From Methanosarcina horonobensis HB-1 = JCM 15518 (GTDB taxonomy: Archaea; Halobacteriota; Methanosarcinia; Methanosarcinales; Methanosarcinaceae): DNA of 64,000 bases. Below the pieces are notes generated by a model. It saw only the letters and a list, made by a program, of their open reading frames with translations, was not told where the DNA came from and searched no databases. The stretch covers positions 2,521,036 through 2,585,035 of the forward strand of contig NZ_CP009516.1 of assembly GCF_000970285.1 (NCBI RefSeq), written 5' to 3'. Below are positions 47,942 to 57,745 of this stretch, one piece after another. How positions within the stretch are numbered: position 1 is the first letter of the stretch; the number at the start of each line of letters is the position of its first letter. The translations under genes were made by a program, and so were the position numbers.

Positions 47942-48194
47942 AACAATTTAAAACCTCCAGAGGCCTGGAGGATGTTTAACTTTTTCGACCATATAAGAGA
48001 GGAATCCAATAACACTGGCAACCTCTTCTTTTTACGCATTTTCTTTTTTATACTTCCTTTCTTATTTTATCCTGATTTCTGTTCAGAATTCCTGTTTTTT
48101 AAGTTATAATATACCTTCCTGATACTAACTATACTGGGTAAACACCACACAGGTCTCTCTGTAACCGAAGAATGAAAATTTGGAGTTGATAAGG

Positions 48195-48392
48195 ATGAAG
48201 CAGGAATTCATTGAAAAGTACTATCTGGGCAAAGAAGTAGAAATTGACATTGGGGGAAACACAACATACAGGGGAATAGCTGCAGAATGCAATGACGGAG
48301 TCCTGAGCCTTAAATGGACCATAAAAGAAGAAGGCTACACACATATTGAAATAGAGAAAATTGCTGTAATGTGGAAAACCCTTAGAAAGTAA
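48195..48392 (+). CDS. Small beta-rich protein of the MM0924 type
   Basis: A 65-residue protein from the ATG at 48195 (AAGG upstream; an ATG at 48180 is less likely). It reads KQEFIEKYYLGKEVEIDIGG, TTYRGIAAECNDGVLSLKWT and YTHIEIEKIAVMWK: a strand-rich layout like Sm or SH3 barrels, similar to the small Methanosarcina proteins called MM0924-type. Function unknown. Naming from memory of the family, so moderate confidence. Transcribed alone; the reverse frame here is a shadow. Confidence 0.7.
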   Translation: MKQEFIEKYYLGKEVEIDIGGNTTYRGIAAECNDGVLSLKWTIKEEGYTHIEIEKIAVMWKTLRK

Positions 48393-49609
48393 GAAGAAGT
48401 TAAAGTAAAGCTGTAAATGAAATATGAGATAGGTTGTAAAATAATATTGTGGCAGGCATAATAATAAGGTATTGAAAAAAGGTATTGAAAATTTTGCTTT
48501 GCTATACACGAGTTTAGCCCATATAGAAAAAAAAGACTTCTCAGTTCTTCTATGTTTAAGATTTATCTCTACAATTAGGTTTTAAGAGGGGGAATTAAAT
48601 CCTCCTTTTTATCTCTTTTTTTCAGTTAAAACTATTCTAGAAAAAGGCGTTTCAACTCACATGATATTGGAGATCTCGCCAACATATCTGGCGGTCCTTC
48701 CCAAACGAGAAAGATAAGAAGGAAGAAATTTGAAAAAATTAGCAAACAATAAGACAAAGATAGAAAAAGCATTTTTCAGATCTAGTTTAATCCTGTTTCA
48801 TTCTGCTCTCTCCAAATTTCTTGCTATTTTTTATTTATTTTCGAGTAGATTTGTCAGTTTGTTATCGTTTCTATCTATTGTTTTCATGCTTTGAATTTTA
48901 ATTTCAGCTTTCTTTTTCGTTTTTTGTGGAAAAGACCGCTCTCCTGCGCCGAGCGGGGCAAGACCGGTCCAGTATAGCGAATATAATATGGTTGGCCGGG
49001 TAAGAATCACCTGTAATTTAACTCTCTTTCAGTCCTCTTAAGCCAAGCGAAAAGGAACTCGTGCTGTTGCGATTACATCGCAACTCCCAGAAAATCTCCG
49101 ATTTTCTGTGATCACAATAAAGCTTAAATTAAGTACAGTAATACTGAATAGACTGATTGGCGTGCAGCAGGTCCTCTTATTCCCCTGAAATTCGCAGATC
49201 TGATTTTCCGGGTAGGGTTTTTGTACGTCAAATATTTGTCTGAGGTACAGTACATAAACGGCTGGTAGCAGACATTAAAAACAGATATTAAATATACTTT
49301 AATAGATTTGATACCTTACCTATCAGAGATTTGATACCTTACCTATCAGAGATTTGTCATTAGTCAGATTAGTCAGATATTTATATACACTGACCGGTAG
49401 TTTACTCTAAATGTACGTCTTACTGACAGTCAATATCGGTATCAGAATGTCAATGTTAAAGTTGTCAGCACTGGTCTGTCATACTTACTGATTAGTAGTT
49501 TATCAAGAGTTGTTTATAAAGAGTTATTTATAAAGACTGTCTATAAGCTGCAGGACAGAACTGAATAGACAGCTTACTTCAATTTATCTTTCATCAGGGA
49601 GACTCCCAT
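48393..49609. other. Long non-coding region before ileS, with structured segments
   Basis: No ORF of merit in 1.2 kb. A GC-rich island in AT-rich surroundings near 48934-49010 contains CCGCTC-TCCTGCGCC-GAGCGG (48936-48956) and GACCGGTC. Then GTTGCGA-TTACA-TCGCAAC (49066-49084) and CAGAAAATC-TCC-GATTTTCTG (49088-49108) follow three bases apart. Two 23-bp direct repeats lie at 49304-49349. It may hold a non-coding RNA and the ileS promoter/leader. Confidence 0.55.
49304..49349. repeat. 23-bp direct repeat upstream of ileS
   Basis: AGATTTGATACCTTACCTAT-CAG occurs twice head to tail (49304-49326, 49327-49349), with a third start AGATTTG. It lies 260 bp before the ileS ATG near TATTTATATAC at about 49379, the likely box A. 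Confidence 0.8.
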
Positions 49610-52600
49610 ATGATAAAAGAAATCACTGCCAAATACGATGCAGAACAAATAGAAAAAAAAGTAACGCAGTTCTGGGAAGACAGCGATGCCTATCGAAAAA
49701 CCCGGGAGCACCGCAAGACCGGAAAAAGGCTTTTTTTTGTTGACGGCCCCCCGTACACTACAGGACATATTCACCTGGGGACTGCCTGGAATAAGATCAT
49801 TAAAGATTCCATTCTCCGCTATTATTCCATGAATAACCGCCATATTCTTGAGCGCCCTGGCTGGGATATGCACGGCCTCCCAATTGAGGTTAAGGTCGAA
49901 GGTGTTCTCGGATTCAAGTCCAAGAAGGATATCGAGAGCTTCGGAGTAGAAAATTTCATAGAAAAATGCAAGGAATTTGCCCTCACGCAGAAACAGGCAA
50001 TGACCGAGCAGTTCCAGAGGCTTGGGGTCTGGCTTCAGTGGGAAGACCCTTACATGACCTTGAAAGACGATTATATCGAAGCTGCCTGGTGGACCCTCAA
50101 GCAGGCAAGTGAGAAGAACCTCCTTGATGTGGGAAAACGTTCGGTAAACTGGTGTCCGCGCTGTGAGACTGCAATTGCAGACTCCGAGGTTGAATATTCC
50201 GAGAGGACCGACCCCTCGATTTATGTTAAGTTCAAGGTCAAAGGCGAAGAGAACACTTTCATAGTTATCTGGACAACCACCCCATGGACAATTCCGGCAA
50301 ACGTAGCCGTAGCTGTTCATCCGGCTTACGAATACTCTAAATTCAGGGCGATCAGGCAGGACGGCTCGGAAGAGATTCTGATAGCAGCTACAGACCTTAT
50401 CAGAAACGTCCTCAAGCAGGGCAGGTATGTGGACTTTGAAATTCTTGAGACCATGCTCGGAGAAGAGCTCACAAAGCTTGAGTACGAAAGCCCTGTTGGG
50501 GACCTGGTGCCTGTCCAAAACAGGATAAAACACGGTGTCTATCTTGCAGATTTCGTAACTGTGGAAAATACCGGCTGTGTACATATTGCACCAGGGCACG
50601 GTATGGACGACTTCAACCTTGGTGTAAAGCATAAACTTCCGATCCTCTGCCCTGTGGGCTCAAACGGTTCCTATACCGAAGAAGCCGGGGAATACGAAGG
50701 TAAAAACGTAAGGGAAGCAAACCCCATTGTCATCGAAGACCTCAAGGCCCGCAACAGGCTCCTTGCCGAAGGTACAGTAACTCACAGGTACGGGCACTGC
50801 TGGCGCTGCAAGACTCCTATCATCTACCTTGCAACCGAACAGTGGTTCCTCAAGGTTACCGAGATCAAAGACAGAATGCTTGAGGAAATCGATGCTGTTG
50901 ACTGGTACCCTGACTGGGCAGGTTCAGCTCGTTTCAGAACATGGGTTGAGGGTGCCAGAGACTGGTGTATTTCCAGGCAGCGATACTGGGGAATTCCAAT
51001 TCCTGTCTGGAAGTGCAGGAAGTGCGGAAATCTTGAGGTAATAGGCACAAAAGCCGAACTTCTGGAAAAGGCGGGATTAAACGGCGATATCGAACTGCAC
51101 CGTCCTTACGTAGACAAAGTAACCATACCCTGTGAGTGCGGTGGAGAGAAAAAGCGTGTAGAAGACGTCTTTGACGTCTGGTTCGACTCGGCTGTAGCTT
51201 CCTGGGCAACCCTGAAGTTCCCGCAGACACGAGAGCAGTTTGACGAGTGGTGGCCTGCTGACTTTATCACCGAAGGGCACGACCAGACACGCGGCTGGTT
51301 CTATTCTCAGCTTGGAGCAAGCATGGTTGGCTTTGGACGTGCTCCTTATAAGAGTGTGCTCATGCACGGGTTTACGCTTGATGCAGGTGGAAAGAAGATG
51401 TCCAAGAGCCTTGGAAACGTGATCTCTCCTCTGGATATTATAGACAGGTTCGGGGCAGATACCCTGCGTGCCTACGTGCTTTCTTCAAGTGCACCCTGGG
51501 ACGACCTCAAGTTCAATATGGAAGAAGTGGAGACCATCCACCGCTCGATCAATATCCTCTGGAACGTTTTCAGGTTCCCGTTGCCGTATATGGCACTCGA
51601 TAACTTTGACCCGATGCAGGTCAGCCTTGACTCCGTAAAAGATGCCCTGCGGGAAGAAGACAAATGGATTCTATCAAGGGCCCAGTCCGTGGTAAAAGCT
51701 GTGGATGAAGCCATGAGCGGGTATCTATTGCATAAAGCGGTTCGTGAGATCATGGAGTTTGCCCTCGAAGACCTTTCACGCTGGTACATCCAGCTTATCC
51801 GCCCGAGAACCTGGACCGAGGCTGATGATCCTGACAAGCTTGCAGCTTACTGTGTGCTTTATGAGGTATATGTGACCATAACAAAATTGATCTCGCCTTT
51901 CATGCCTTACCTTGCTGAGGAGATGTATCAGAACCTGATAAGGAACGTGGACCCGAATGCCCCTGAGTCGGTCCATATGTGCGACTGGCCGACAGTTAAT
52001 GAAGCGTATCTTGACCCGGAACTTGAAACGGCCATGAACACCGCCCGCTCAATTGTGGAAGCTGCCTCAAACGCCCGCCAGAAGGCAGGAAGAAAGCTCA
52101 GGTGGCCCATCTCCAGAATTGTTGTCTCCCCTGAAAGTGAAGAGGCAGCAAAAGCAGTTGACAGGCTGCGCTCTGTCCTTATGGATCAGACCAATTCCAA
52201 AGACATTGTGCTTACAGGTGTGGGCAAGAGCTGGGATGAACTCGGGCTTGAGGTTATCCCTGACCCCGGCAAGATCGGACCTGTGTTCAAGAAGGATGCC
52301 GGAAAAGTAATTCCTGCCCTGCAGAAAGTCGATGGTTTTGCTTTAAAGAAGGCTTTTGCCGAAAAAGGTGAGTTCGAGCTTACCCTTGCCGACGGAACCA
52401 CCGTCAAAGTTACCCCAGGTATGGCAAACTTCAAAGAGACCCTGCCCGAAGGTACGGCCAGTGCGGAATCCGATGCAGGACTTGTCTATGTGGATGCAAA
52501 TCTGACCTCCGAACTCGAAGCCGAGGGATATGCAAGGGAAGTAATCCGCAGGCTCCAGGACATGAGAAAGGAACTCGACCTTGTTGTGGATGAAAACATC

Positions 52601-52786
52601 CGTGCCTCTGTCCGGATCGAAGACGAAAGGGTCTTAAAGCTCGTTGAAACCCTGAAGGACCTGATTGCAGAAGAGGTTAGAGCAGATGTCTTTGACCTGG
52701 GCAGCGAAATCGAGGTCTCTGGAGCCCTTGTGAAGGACTGGGACGTCGAAGGCATCGCCATGAAGATGGGAATTGCAAAGAAATGA
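49610..52786 (+). CDS. ileS: Isoleucyl-tRNA synthetase
   Basis: The 1058-residue class I synthetase charges tRNA-Ile. HIHLG motif at 53-57 ([18 protein letters not shown]), the editing CP1 domain (about 190-400, [31 protein letters not shown]), KMSKS at 596-600 ([15 protein letters not shown]), an anticodon-binding domain (about 650-800) and a C-terminal part typical of the archaeal/eukaryotic type. ATG behind GGGAG. The size matches the archaeal form. A small gene (mptE) follows 94 bases later, perhaps in the same transcript. Cytosolic. No odd features. Confidence 0.97.
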   Translation: MIKEITAKYDAEQIEKKVTQFWEDSDAYRKTREHRKTGKRLFFVDGPPYTTGHIHLGTAWNKIIKDSILRYYSMNNRHILERPGWDMHGLPIEVKVEGVLGFKSKKDIESFGVENFIEKCKEFALTQKQAMTEQFQRLGVWLQWEDPYMTLKDDYIEAAWWTLKQASEKNLLDVGKRSVNWCPRCETAIADSEVEYSERTDPSIYVKFKVKGEENTFIVIWTTTPWTIPANVAVAVHPAYEYSKFRAIRQDGSEEILIAATDLIRNVLKQGRYVDFEILETMLGEELTKLEYESPVGDLVPVQNRIKHGVYLADFVTVENTGCVHIAPGHGMDDFNLGVKHKLPILCPVGSNGSYTEEAGEYEGKNVREANPIVIEDLKARNRLLAEGTVTHRYGHCWRCKTPIIYLATEQWFLKVTEIKDRMLEEIDAVDWYPDWAGSARFRTWVEGARDWCISRQRYWGIPIPVWKCRKCGNLEVIGTKAELLEKAGLNGDIELHRPYVDKVTIPCECGGEKKRVEDVFDVWFDSAVASWATLKFPQTREQFDEWWPADFITEGHDQTRGWFYSQLGASMVGFGRAPYKSVLMHGFTLDAGGKKMSKSLGNVISPLDIIDRFGADTLRAYVLSSSAPWDDLKFNMEEVETIHRSINILWNVFRFPLPYMALDNFDPMQVSLDSVKDALREEDKWILSRAQSVVKAVDEAMSGYLLHKAVREIMEFALEDLSRWYIQLIRPRTWTEADDPDKLAAYCVLYEVYVTITKLISPFMPYLAEEMYQNLIRNVDPNAPESVHMCDWPTVNEAYLDPELETAMNTARSIVEAASNARQKAGRKLRWPISRIVVSPESEEAAKAVDRLRSVLMDQTNSKDIVLTGVGKSWDELGLEVIPDPGKIGPVFKKDAGKVIPALQKVDGFALKKAFAEKGEFELTLADGTTVKVTPGMANFKETLPEGTASAESDAGLVYVDANLTSELEAEGYAREVIRRLQDMRKELDLVVDENIRASVRIEDERVLKLVETLKDLIAEEVRADVFDLGSEIEVSGALVKDWDVEGIAMKMGIAKK

Positions 52787-52880
52787 CTGGCAATCTGGTT
52801 TAGAAGAAAGATAAATAAGAAAATCTGATTTCAGAAACTAAAAATAGTCATAAATTAAAAACAGGAAAGAAGCGATTGAT

Positions 52881-53525
52881 ATGGACTTTGCTGCCTGGGA
52901 GCCAATTTACGAAAGTATCCTTGAAGACTTCGGGTTTGACCGTAGCGGTGATGAAGAGGCAGCGTGTTTTCTTTCCCGTATGCTGACAGAGGATAATTCT
53001 GTCAGCCTCTCCGAACTCAAAGATAAGATTTCAGGAAAGTATGTCATGGTCTGCGGGAACGCTCCCGGACTCAGGGCTGAACTTTCAGAAAACGATCTAT
53101 CTGCTTTTGTTATAATTGCAGCTGACGGAGCTGCTGCCGTTCTTACGGACATGGGTTGCGTACCTGAAGTCATCTGTACCGACCTTGACGGGAATTCCGA
53201 AGCTGACATTGAAAAAGAGATCTACGCCTGTGAACAGGGTTCGATTGTCCTGATCCATGCCCACGGGGATAATATGGATAAGCTGGAAAAATACGTGCCC
53301 AGATTTAAACGCTTTGTTGCAACTACCCAGGCAAGGCCTTTTGATAATGTCTACAACTTCGGCGGGTTTAGCGATGGAGATCGCTGCGCTTTTGTGGCAA
53401 AAGAATTCGGAGCCAGCAACATTAAGCTGACTGGATTTGATTTTGAAGACCCTGAAGTGAATCCTGTTAAGAAAAAGAAACTGAAGTGGGCTAAAGAATT
53501 ACTCGGGATGTTAGGAATTATCTGA
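52881..53525 (+). CDS. mptE: 6-hydroxymethyl-7,8-dihydropterin pyrophosphokinase (MptE)
   Basis: A 214-residue DUF115-type enzyme. In methanogens it makes the pyrophosphate ester of 6-hydroxymethyl-dihydropterin, needed for tetrahydromethanopterin or sarcinapterin. Family marks: YVMVCGNAPGLRAELSE, AADGAAAVLTDMGCVPEVIC, TDLDGNSEADI, LIHAHGDNMDKLEKYVPRFK and GGFSDGDRCAFVA. Length is normal. It uses a different fold from bacterial FolK. It lies behind ileS on the same strand, so co-expression is possible but not necessary. Confidence 0.93.
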   Translation: MDFAAWEPIYESILEDFGFDRSGDEEAACFLSRMLTEDNSVSLSELKDKISGKYVMVCGNAPGLRAELSENDLSAFVIIAADGAAAVLTDMGCVPEVICTDLDGNSEADIEKEIYACEQGSIVLIHAHGDNMDKLEKYVPRFKRFVATTQARPFDNVYNFGGFSDGDRCAFVAKEFGASNIKLTGFDFEDPEVNPVKKKKLKWAKELLGMLGII

Positions 53526-53989
53526 TATTTCTTAATCAGGTCATCTGGTCTTATAGTAATCTAAATTCAGCAATCTCCAGAAGCAATACCTGCTTTTTCT
53601 AGGAATATTACCTGCTTTTTCTAAAATTTTGTTTAAGTTTTAGATTCATTTGAACCTTTTATCGCCTCATCTGAACCATTGAATGAAAAAGCAGCTCTTT
53701 AAGGATCTAGAAAATGACTTGAGAATGAACAATAACAAAAAAGTTGAAAGAATCTGCATTTCAGCTTCCAGAACTTTTTGGGAATGCTAATTGAATGGAA
53801 TCTCACCGACGTTAATATATTTATTTGATGACAAATATAATTATTGGATGCGAATATGAATGCTTATTCATTTTGTGGGGCAAAAAATTATGGAAAATTT
53901 TGCAATCCGATTTTTTACTTCTCCGTAAAAAACTACTTTCGAGGATTTATACAAAGCCAAATCTCATTAATGATGTGGGGTAATGCAAA
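53526..53989. other. Intergenic spacer
   Basis: A repeated word TACCTGCTTTTTCTA at 53588-53603 and 53609-53623 and AT-rich sequence. No gene. TATTTATTTGATGAC near 53817 may be the promoter for the zinc-ribbon gene after it. Confidence 0.45.
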
Positions 53990-54205
53990 ATGAAAAAGGG
54001 AAAATGCCCGAAATGTGGGAGTGAAAATCTCGATACAGGCCATATAATTGGAGAACGTATAGGTTATGAGTCTGATAACGAATGCTATTTTTCCGGCCCT
54101 ATGCGTGAATTTAAAGTGCATGTTTGTTCAGACTGCGGGTATGCTGAATTTTATGTGGATATAGAAAAACGAAAATCTCTTTTTGTTAAGAAGAAAAACA
54201 GTTAA
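53990..54205 (+). CDS. Small zinc-ribbon protein
   Basis: A 71-residue protein with two CxxC knuckles, CPKCGSENLDTG (6-9) and CSDCGYAEFY (about 48-51), joined by a strand-rich linker (YESDNECYFSGPMREFKVHV) and a basic tail. The layout matches short zinc ribbons often seen as accessory or transcription-related proteins. It has no known partner. A ribosome site is weak; the ATG at 53990 is the only sensible start. Confidence 0.75.
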   Translation: MKKGKCPKCGSENLDTGHIIGERIGYESDNECYFSGPMREFKVHVCSDCGYAEFYVDIEKRKSLFVKKKNS

Positions 54206-55560
54206 AGGTCGGCAGAAATGGTGGAAAGGCCAAAAATAGCTGTCAGGCAGATATGTATCCGAGTACCGCACAATTTGAGGCGTAAGTACGGCACCTGATG
54301 AGGCATCAATCTGAAAGGATACCGTTTGATCAAACCTGTCCTGCCTTCCCACCGCATCTAATATAAGGCCTTTAGCCTTACTCTACCACTTTCTAATCAT
54401 CTATTGCCCAATTTTCTTTCAGTTCTTCGCCCATCTATGAAACGACCCACTCATTTGACGCCAGGGTGGAGCGATGATCGTAATGGTAGCGAAGAACTTA
54501 ATTATATATTCCTTCATCAAGGAATACGTTTTATGATTGGCTTTTATTATTATAAATAACTTTCCAGACTAACCATTAAAAGAAATCAATAATTTTTAAT
54601 TTAGAAACAGGATTAAAGCAAAAACGAAGGTCAATTTGTAAACTTTTCTTGTTTTATAGAGCTTTTTAAACTCCCTTGTTAATCAAAATTAATAAAATCC
54701 AAGAATCAGGATGAATTTTTCACATCTTTATTATTTTTCTGAACCTGAAGAACGAAAAGGAAAGAGGAAAGGTTGAAAAACAAGTTCAGGGTTGAGGCAA
54801 ACAGTAGATTTTAACTGCTATATCTGTTTGAGGCGTTGACATTTACAGCTTTGAGATGCTTTTAAAAAATGTCTCTGCTTGCTTCATCCTTTTGATTTTT
54901 CCTTTCCTCCGGAACTCTCAGGTCTTTATTATTTTTGAGGCAGCTCGGTTTTCTACCATACATTTTTTAGCACATACTTTCTACCACATCTTTTTTCCAA
55001 TATTTTTTCTACCACATCTTTTGTGCCTGATATCCGTTTTTTCTGTCCTTTTCTTTGCCCGGCACCTGAACGACTTACCAATAGCCAGGGATGGATATGG
55101 ATGCGATACTGAGGTGTAGAGCATTTTTGTCATATCCCTTTATTTAAGGGGATACTACAGTATTGTTCCTACTTCTAATATATAAATATTTTCAGAATAA
55201 AAAAGTATAACAAATGTATCCTGTGATAAGAATGCTTTTATTTCAAATCAGGACAGAAAAACCGGGAAAAAATAGAGAAAAATTCGGAAAAATGAATTAA
55301 CTGACAAAAACGGGTTAAAGAGACTTCAAATCTATCGAGGGAATGTCCAGTTTAAAAAATTCTACAAGCAATTAAACAATTAATAGGTAAACGATTGCTT
55401 GCAGTCACTCCTTCGTGCCCTAACCTTTTCTTCAACGAAGCTTTTTTCCTTATCTTTTAACAGCGTTATAGTAAAAAAGGAAGTCTGGTAACTTACTTGA
55501 ACTCTCAGGTCATAGAGATTTCAGGTTAGAAAGATTCATTGACAACCCAGGAGTGGTTAC
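54206..55560. other. Long non-coding stretch of 1.35 kb
   Basis: I see no convincing gene; a + frame at 54856-55119 is low-complexity (F/L/I-rich from T-rich DNA). A short word TTTCTACCACATCTTTT recurs at 54977-54993 and 55004-55021, and TTCTACCATACATTTTTT at 54951-54968, so a degenerate tandem repeat is present. Otherwise AT-rich spacer, perhaps the site of lost genes. Confidence 0.45.
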
Positions 55561-55749
55561 TTGGCTTATAGAGCTCCATCAAGAGTTTCTGGAAAAATTT
55601 CAGGAAAAAACATTTTGTGCTTCATAGGGCTTCATAAATGGAAAAGAAGCGGAGGTTTGAATGTCTATGCTTCAAACGTAAGGGAAAAGTATTTTGTATG
55701 CGAAAGATGCGGGAAAAAGAAAACAGTATATGAGCCTAAAAAAGATTAA
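55561..55749 (+). CDS. Small CxxC protein
   Basis: A 62-residue basic protein starting at TTG 55561 with AGGAG upstream. It carries NILCFIGLHKWKRSGG and YFVCERCGKKKTVYEP; the pair of Cys (CERC) and the H-x-W motif are typical of a small zinc-ribbon-like fold seen in phage and plasmid proteins. Function unknown. No neighbours in operon arrangement. Confidence 0.6.
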   Translation: MAYRAPSRVSGKISGKNILCFIGLHKWKRSGGLNVYASNVREKYFVCERCGKKKTVYEPKKD

Positions 55750-56188
55750 AAGTTTAAATAGATTTTTTTAAAGATTAATACAACTATATACTTTTTTTTC
55801 ACAAATACTTTTGAGCTATTTTTTTAAGTTAAACCACTTTCAACTGACTTGATCAGATAACTTCATCTATTAAAAAAAATCTTTCGTTACTACTTTCATA
55901 AATTTATATTTGATAATTTTAGAACAGGCATCAAGTTGAAGCCATTTAATTATTCCGGGCAATAAACTGGTTAAAGACCAAAAAAATCCGTTTTTCAGTG
56001 CATTTAGAAAGAGATTATCTGGATATGAAAGAAATTATCTGATATTCGCTTAATCAAAAACACAATTCGCTTTCCTCTTTACGATTTAGTTTCTACTTTT
56101 AAGGCCAGTATATATTTAGCCTTTTCATGAAATTGTGGTCTCTGCCAGAATAACTATATAGTTTTACCTCACAAATTATTCTGATTAT
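55750..56188. other. AT-rich spacer
   Basis: Runs of T and A without ORF. AGTATATATTTAGCC at 56108-56122 and TAACTATATAGTTTTAC at 56150-56166 are the better promoter candidates for the ATPase gene. Confidence 0.4.
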
Positions 56189-57553
56189 ATGCAAAGACTT
56201 GAACTTCTTCCCCTGGTTCTTGACCACCAAAAATTTTTCCAAAACCCCTCTGATATAATCTCACGCTACATTCCAGTTTTCCCATGTCTGGACGGGAGCG
56301 AGATCAATGTGATCTGTGGTCCACTCCATGCAGGTAAGACTTCCTTCCTGAGGCAGGTCGCAGACCTTGTGCAGTGTATGAAGATTTACATTAATTTTGA
56401 AGACAGCAGGTTTAAAGAAATGGAACCTGAAAGCCTTCAGGAAATCGAAGAAATTGCAGCTGAATTTTATAGAAAAGGATCTGGAGATGAAGAAGGGTTT
56501 GAAAATGAAGATAAGTCTTATGAGGAAAGGCCTGCCGGACCGACCTGCTATTTCCTTGATGAAATCCAGAATTTCTCTGGCTGGGAGGACTGGATTGACA
56601 GGCTTCAATGCGGTGGAGCAAAGGTGTTTATAACATCTTCGTCCTCAAGTCTCATGACTCAGGATATCTCTTCTCGCTTTTCAAACAGGATAAGGACTCT
56701 CAGGCTTCTGCCTTTTTCCTTTAAAGAATATCTTATCCTGAATGGTCTAATGGTCCCAAGGCCTAACTTCCTTACACCTTCCAGGTGCGATGAAATGCTA
56801 TGTCTGTTCCTGCGCTATTTTGAAACCGGCGGCTTTCCGGAGGTAATCAGTAACGGAGACTTCAGGCTTTCCAGGCAGTTTTTTGAGGAAATCCTGCGAA
56901 AGGAGATCATTGCCAGGCATAATATTCAGGATCCAGACGGGTTGAAAAACCTTGCAGTTTTCCTGATCTCGAACATGGCATCGGAATACTGCATGGATAC
57001 TTTGAAAAAAGTGAGTGGGATCAACAGCGAAAACACTATTAGTAACTATCTGGACTATCTGGAAGAAGCTTTTTTGCTGTTCCGGGTCCCCATGTTTAAT
57101 CACGGATTTGAAAAATCGGAAAACGGAAGAGAAAACGAAAATGGAAAAGAAGTCCCGTATAAAGTGTATGCTGGAGACACAGGTTTCTTCAAATCAGTAT
57201 TTCCCAATTATCCGGATAGCCTTGGCTTAAGATTTGAAAACATTGTATTTCTTGAACTGCTAAGGAAGGGCAAGGAGATCTCTTATTTCCGTGGCAAGAG
57301 AGAATGCGATTTCCTTATATGTGAAAAAGACAGCCAGACTGTTACGACTGCGGTTCAGGTCTCTGTCTGCTTCGGAGGTTCTGCAGTAAGGGAACGGGAA
57401 GTCCTCGGGCTTATGGAAGCAATGGAAGAGTTCGGGCTTAAAGAAGGGCTTATCCTTACAATGGACGATGAAGGAGTTATGGAAATAGATGGAAAGGACG
57501 GAGAAAAGAAAAGAATAGTAATTAACTCGGTATGGAAATGGATGCTGGAATAA
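56189..57553 (+). CDS. AAA ATPase with DUF4143 C-terminal domain
   Basis: A 454-residue protein of the AAA_14/DUF4143 group. Walker A-like GPLHAGKT (44-51), Walker B TCYFLDEIQNFSGW (about 117-130), sensor ITSSSSSLMTQDIS, then the helical middle and a nuclease-like C-terminal domain (LRFENIVFLELLRKG, ISYFRGKRECDFLI with the E-x-D-F motif). These proteins are widespread in archaea, function unknown, sometimes linked to toxin-like or DNA-processing roles. Acidic low-complexity insert at 90-110 (GDEEGFENEDKSYEE). Leader is very short: TATATA lies 20-30 bases before the ATG. Confidence 0.87.
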   Translation: MQRLELLPLVLDHQKFFQNPSDIISRYIPVFPCLDGSEINVICGPLHAGKTSFLRQVADLVQCMKIYINFEDSRFKEMEPESLQEIEEIAAEFYRKGSGDEEGFENEDKSYEERPAGPTCYFLDEIQNFSGWEDWIDRLQCGGAKVFITSSSSSLMTQDISSRFSNRIRTLRLLPFSFKEYLILNGLMVPRPNFLTPSRCDEMLCLFLRYFETGGFPEVISNGDFRLSRQFFEEILRKEIIARHNIQDPDGLKNLAVFLISNMASEYCMDTLKKVSGINSENTISNYLDYLEEAFLLFRVPMFNHGFEKSENGRENENGKEVPYKVYAGDTGFFKSVFPNYPDSLGLRFENIVFLELLRKGKEISYFRGKRECDFLICEKDSQTVTTAVQVSVCFGGSAVREREVLGLMEAMEEFGLKEGLILTMDDEGVMEIDGKDGEKKRIVINSVWKWMLE

Positions 57554-57630
57554 CAATTCAGCAGACTGGCTTAATTATTCCGTTACTTTATACTCCTTTC
57601 CGTTACTTTTATACTCCTCTGAATTTTAGT

Positions 57631-57676
57631 CCGAAAATGCTTCCCTGAAGTAGTGATTTCAGGGAAGCATTTTCGG
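57631..57676. terminator. Bidirectional hairpin between convergent genes
   Basis: Perfect 19-bp stem CCGAAAATGCTTCCCTGAA / TTCAGGGAAGCATTTTCGG with an 8-base loop (57631-57649, 57658-57676). It sits between the convergent ATPase and mtbP genes and probably ends transcription from both sides. T-runs flank it on either strand. Confidence 0.65.
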
Positions 57677-57745
57677 ATCTCTTCTCACGTTAAAGTTTCG
57701 GTTTTTAATCAGATTTTAGTGCAGGTTTTAATGCAGATTTGTTTT

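Noticed and set aside
49066-49108. Hairpins before ileS considered as a T-box riboswitch
   Set aside because: T-boxes are not known in archaea and no T-box sequence or terminator/antiterminator pair is visible.
54856-55119. An 87-codon + frame in a long spacer
   Set aside because: It results from T-rich, repeated DNA (Phe/Leu/Ile-rich) and has no ribosome site or conserved motif.
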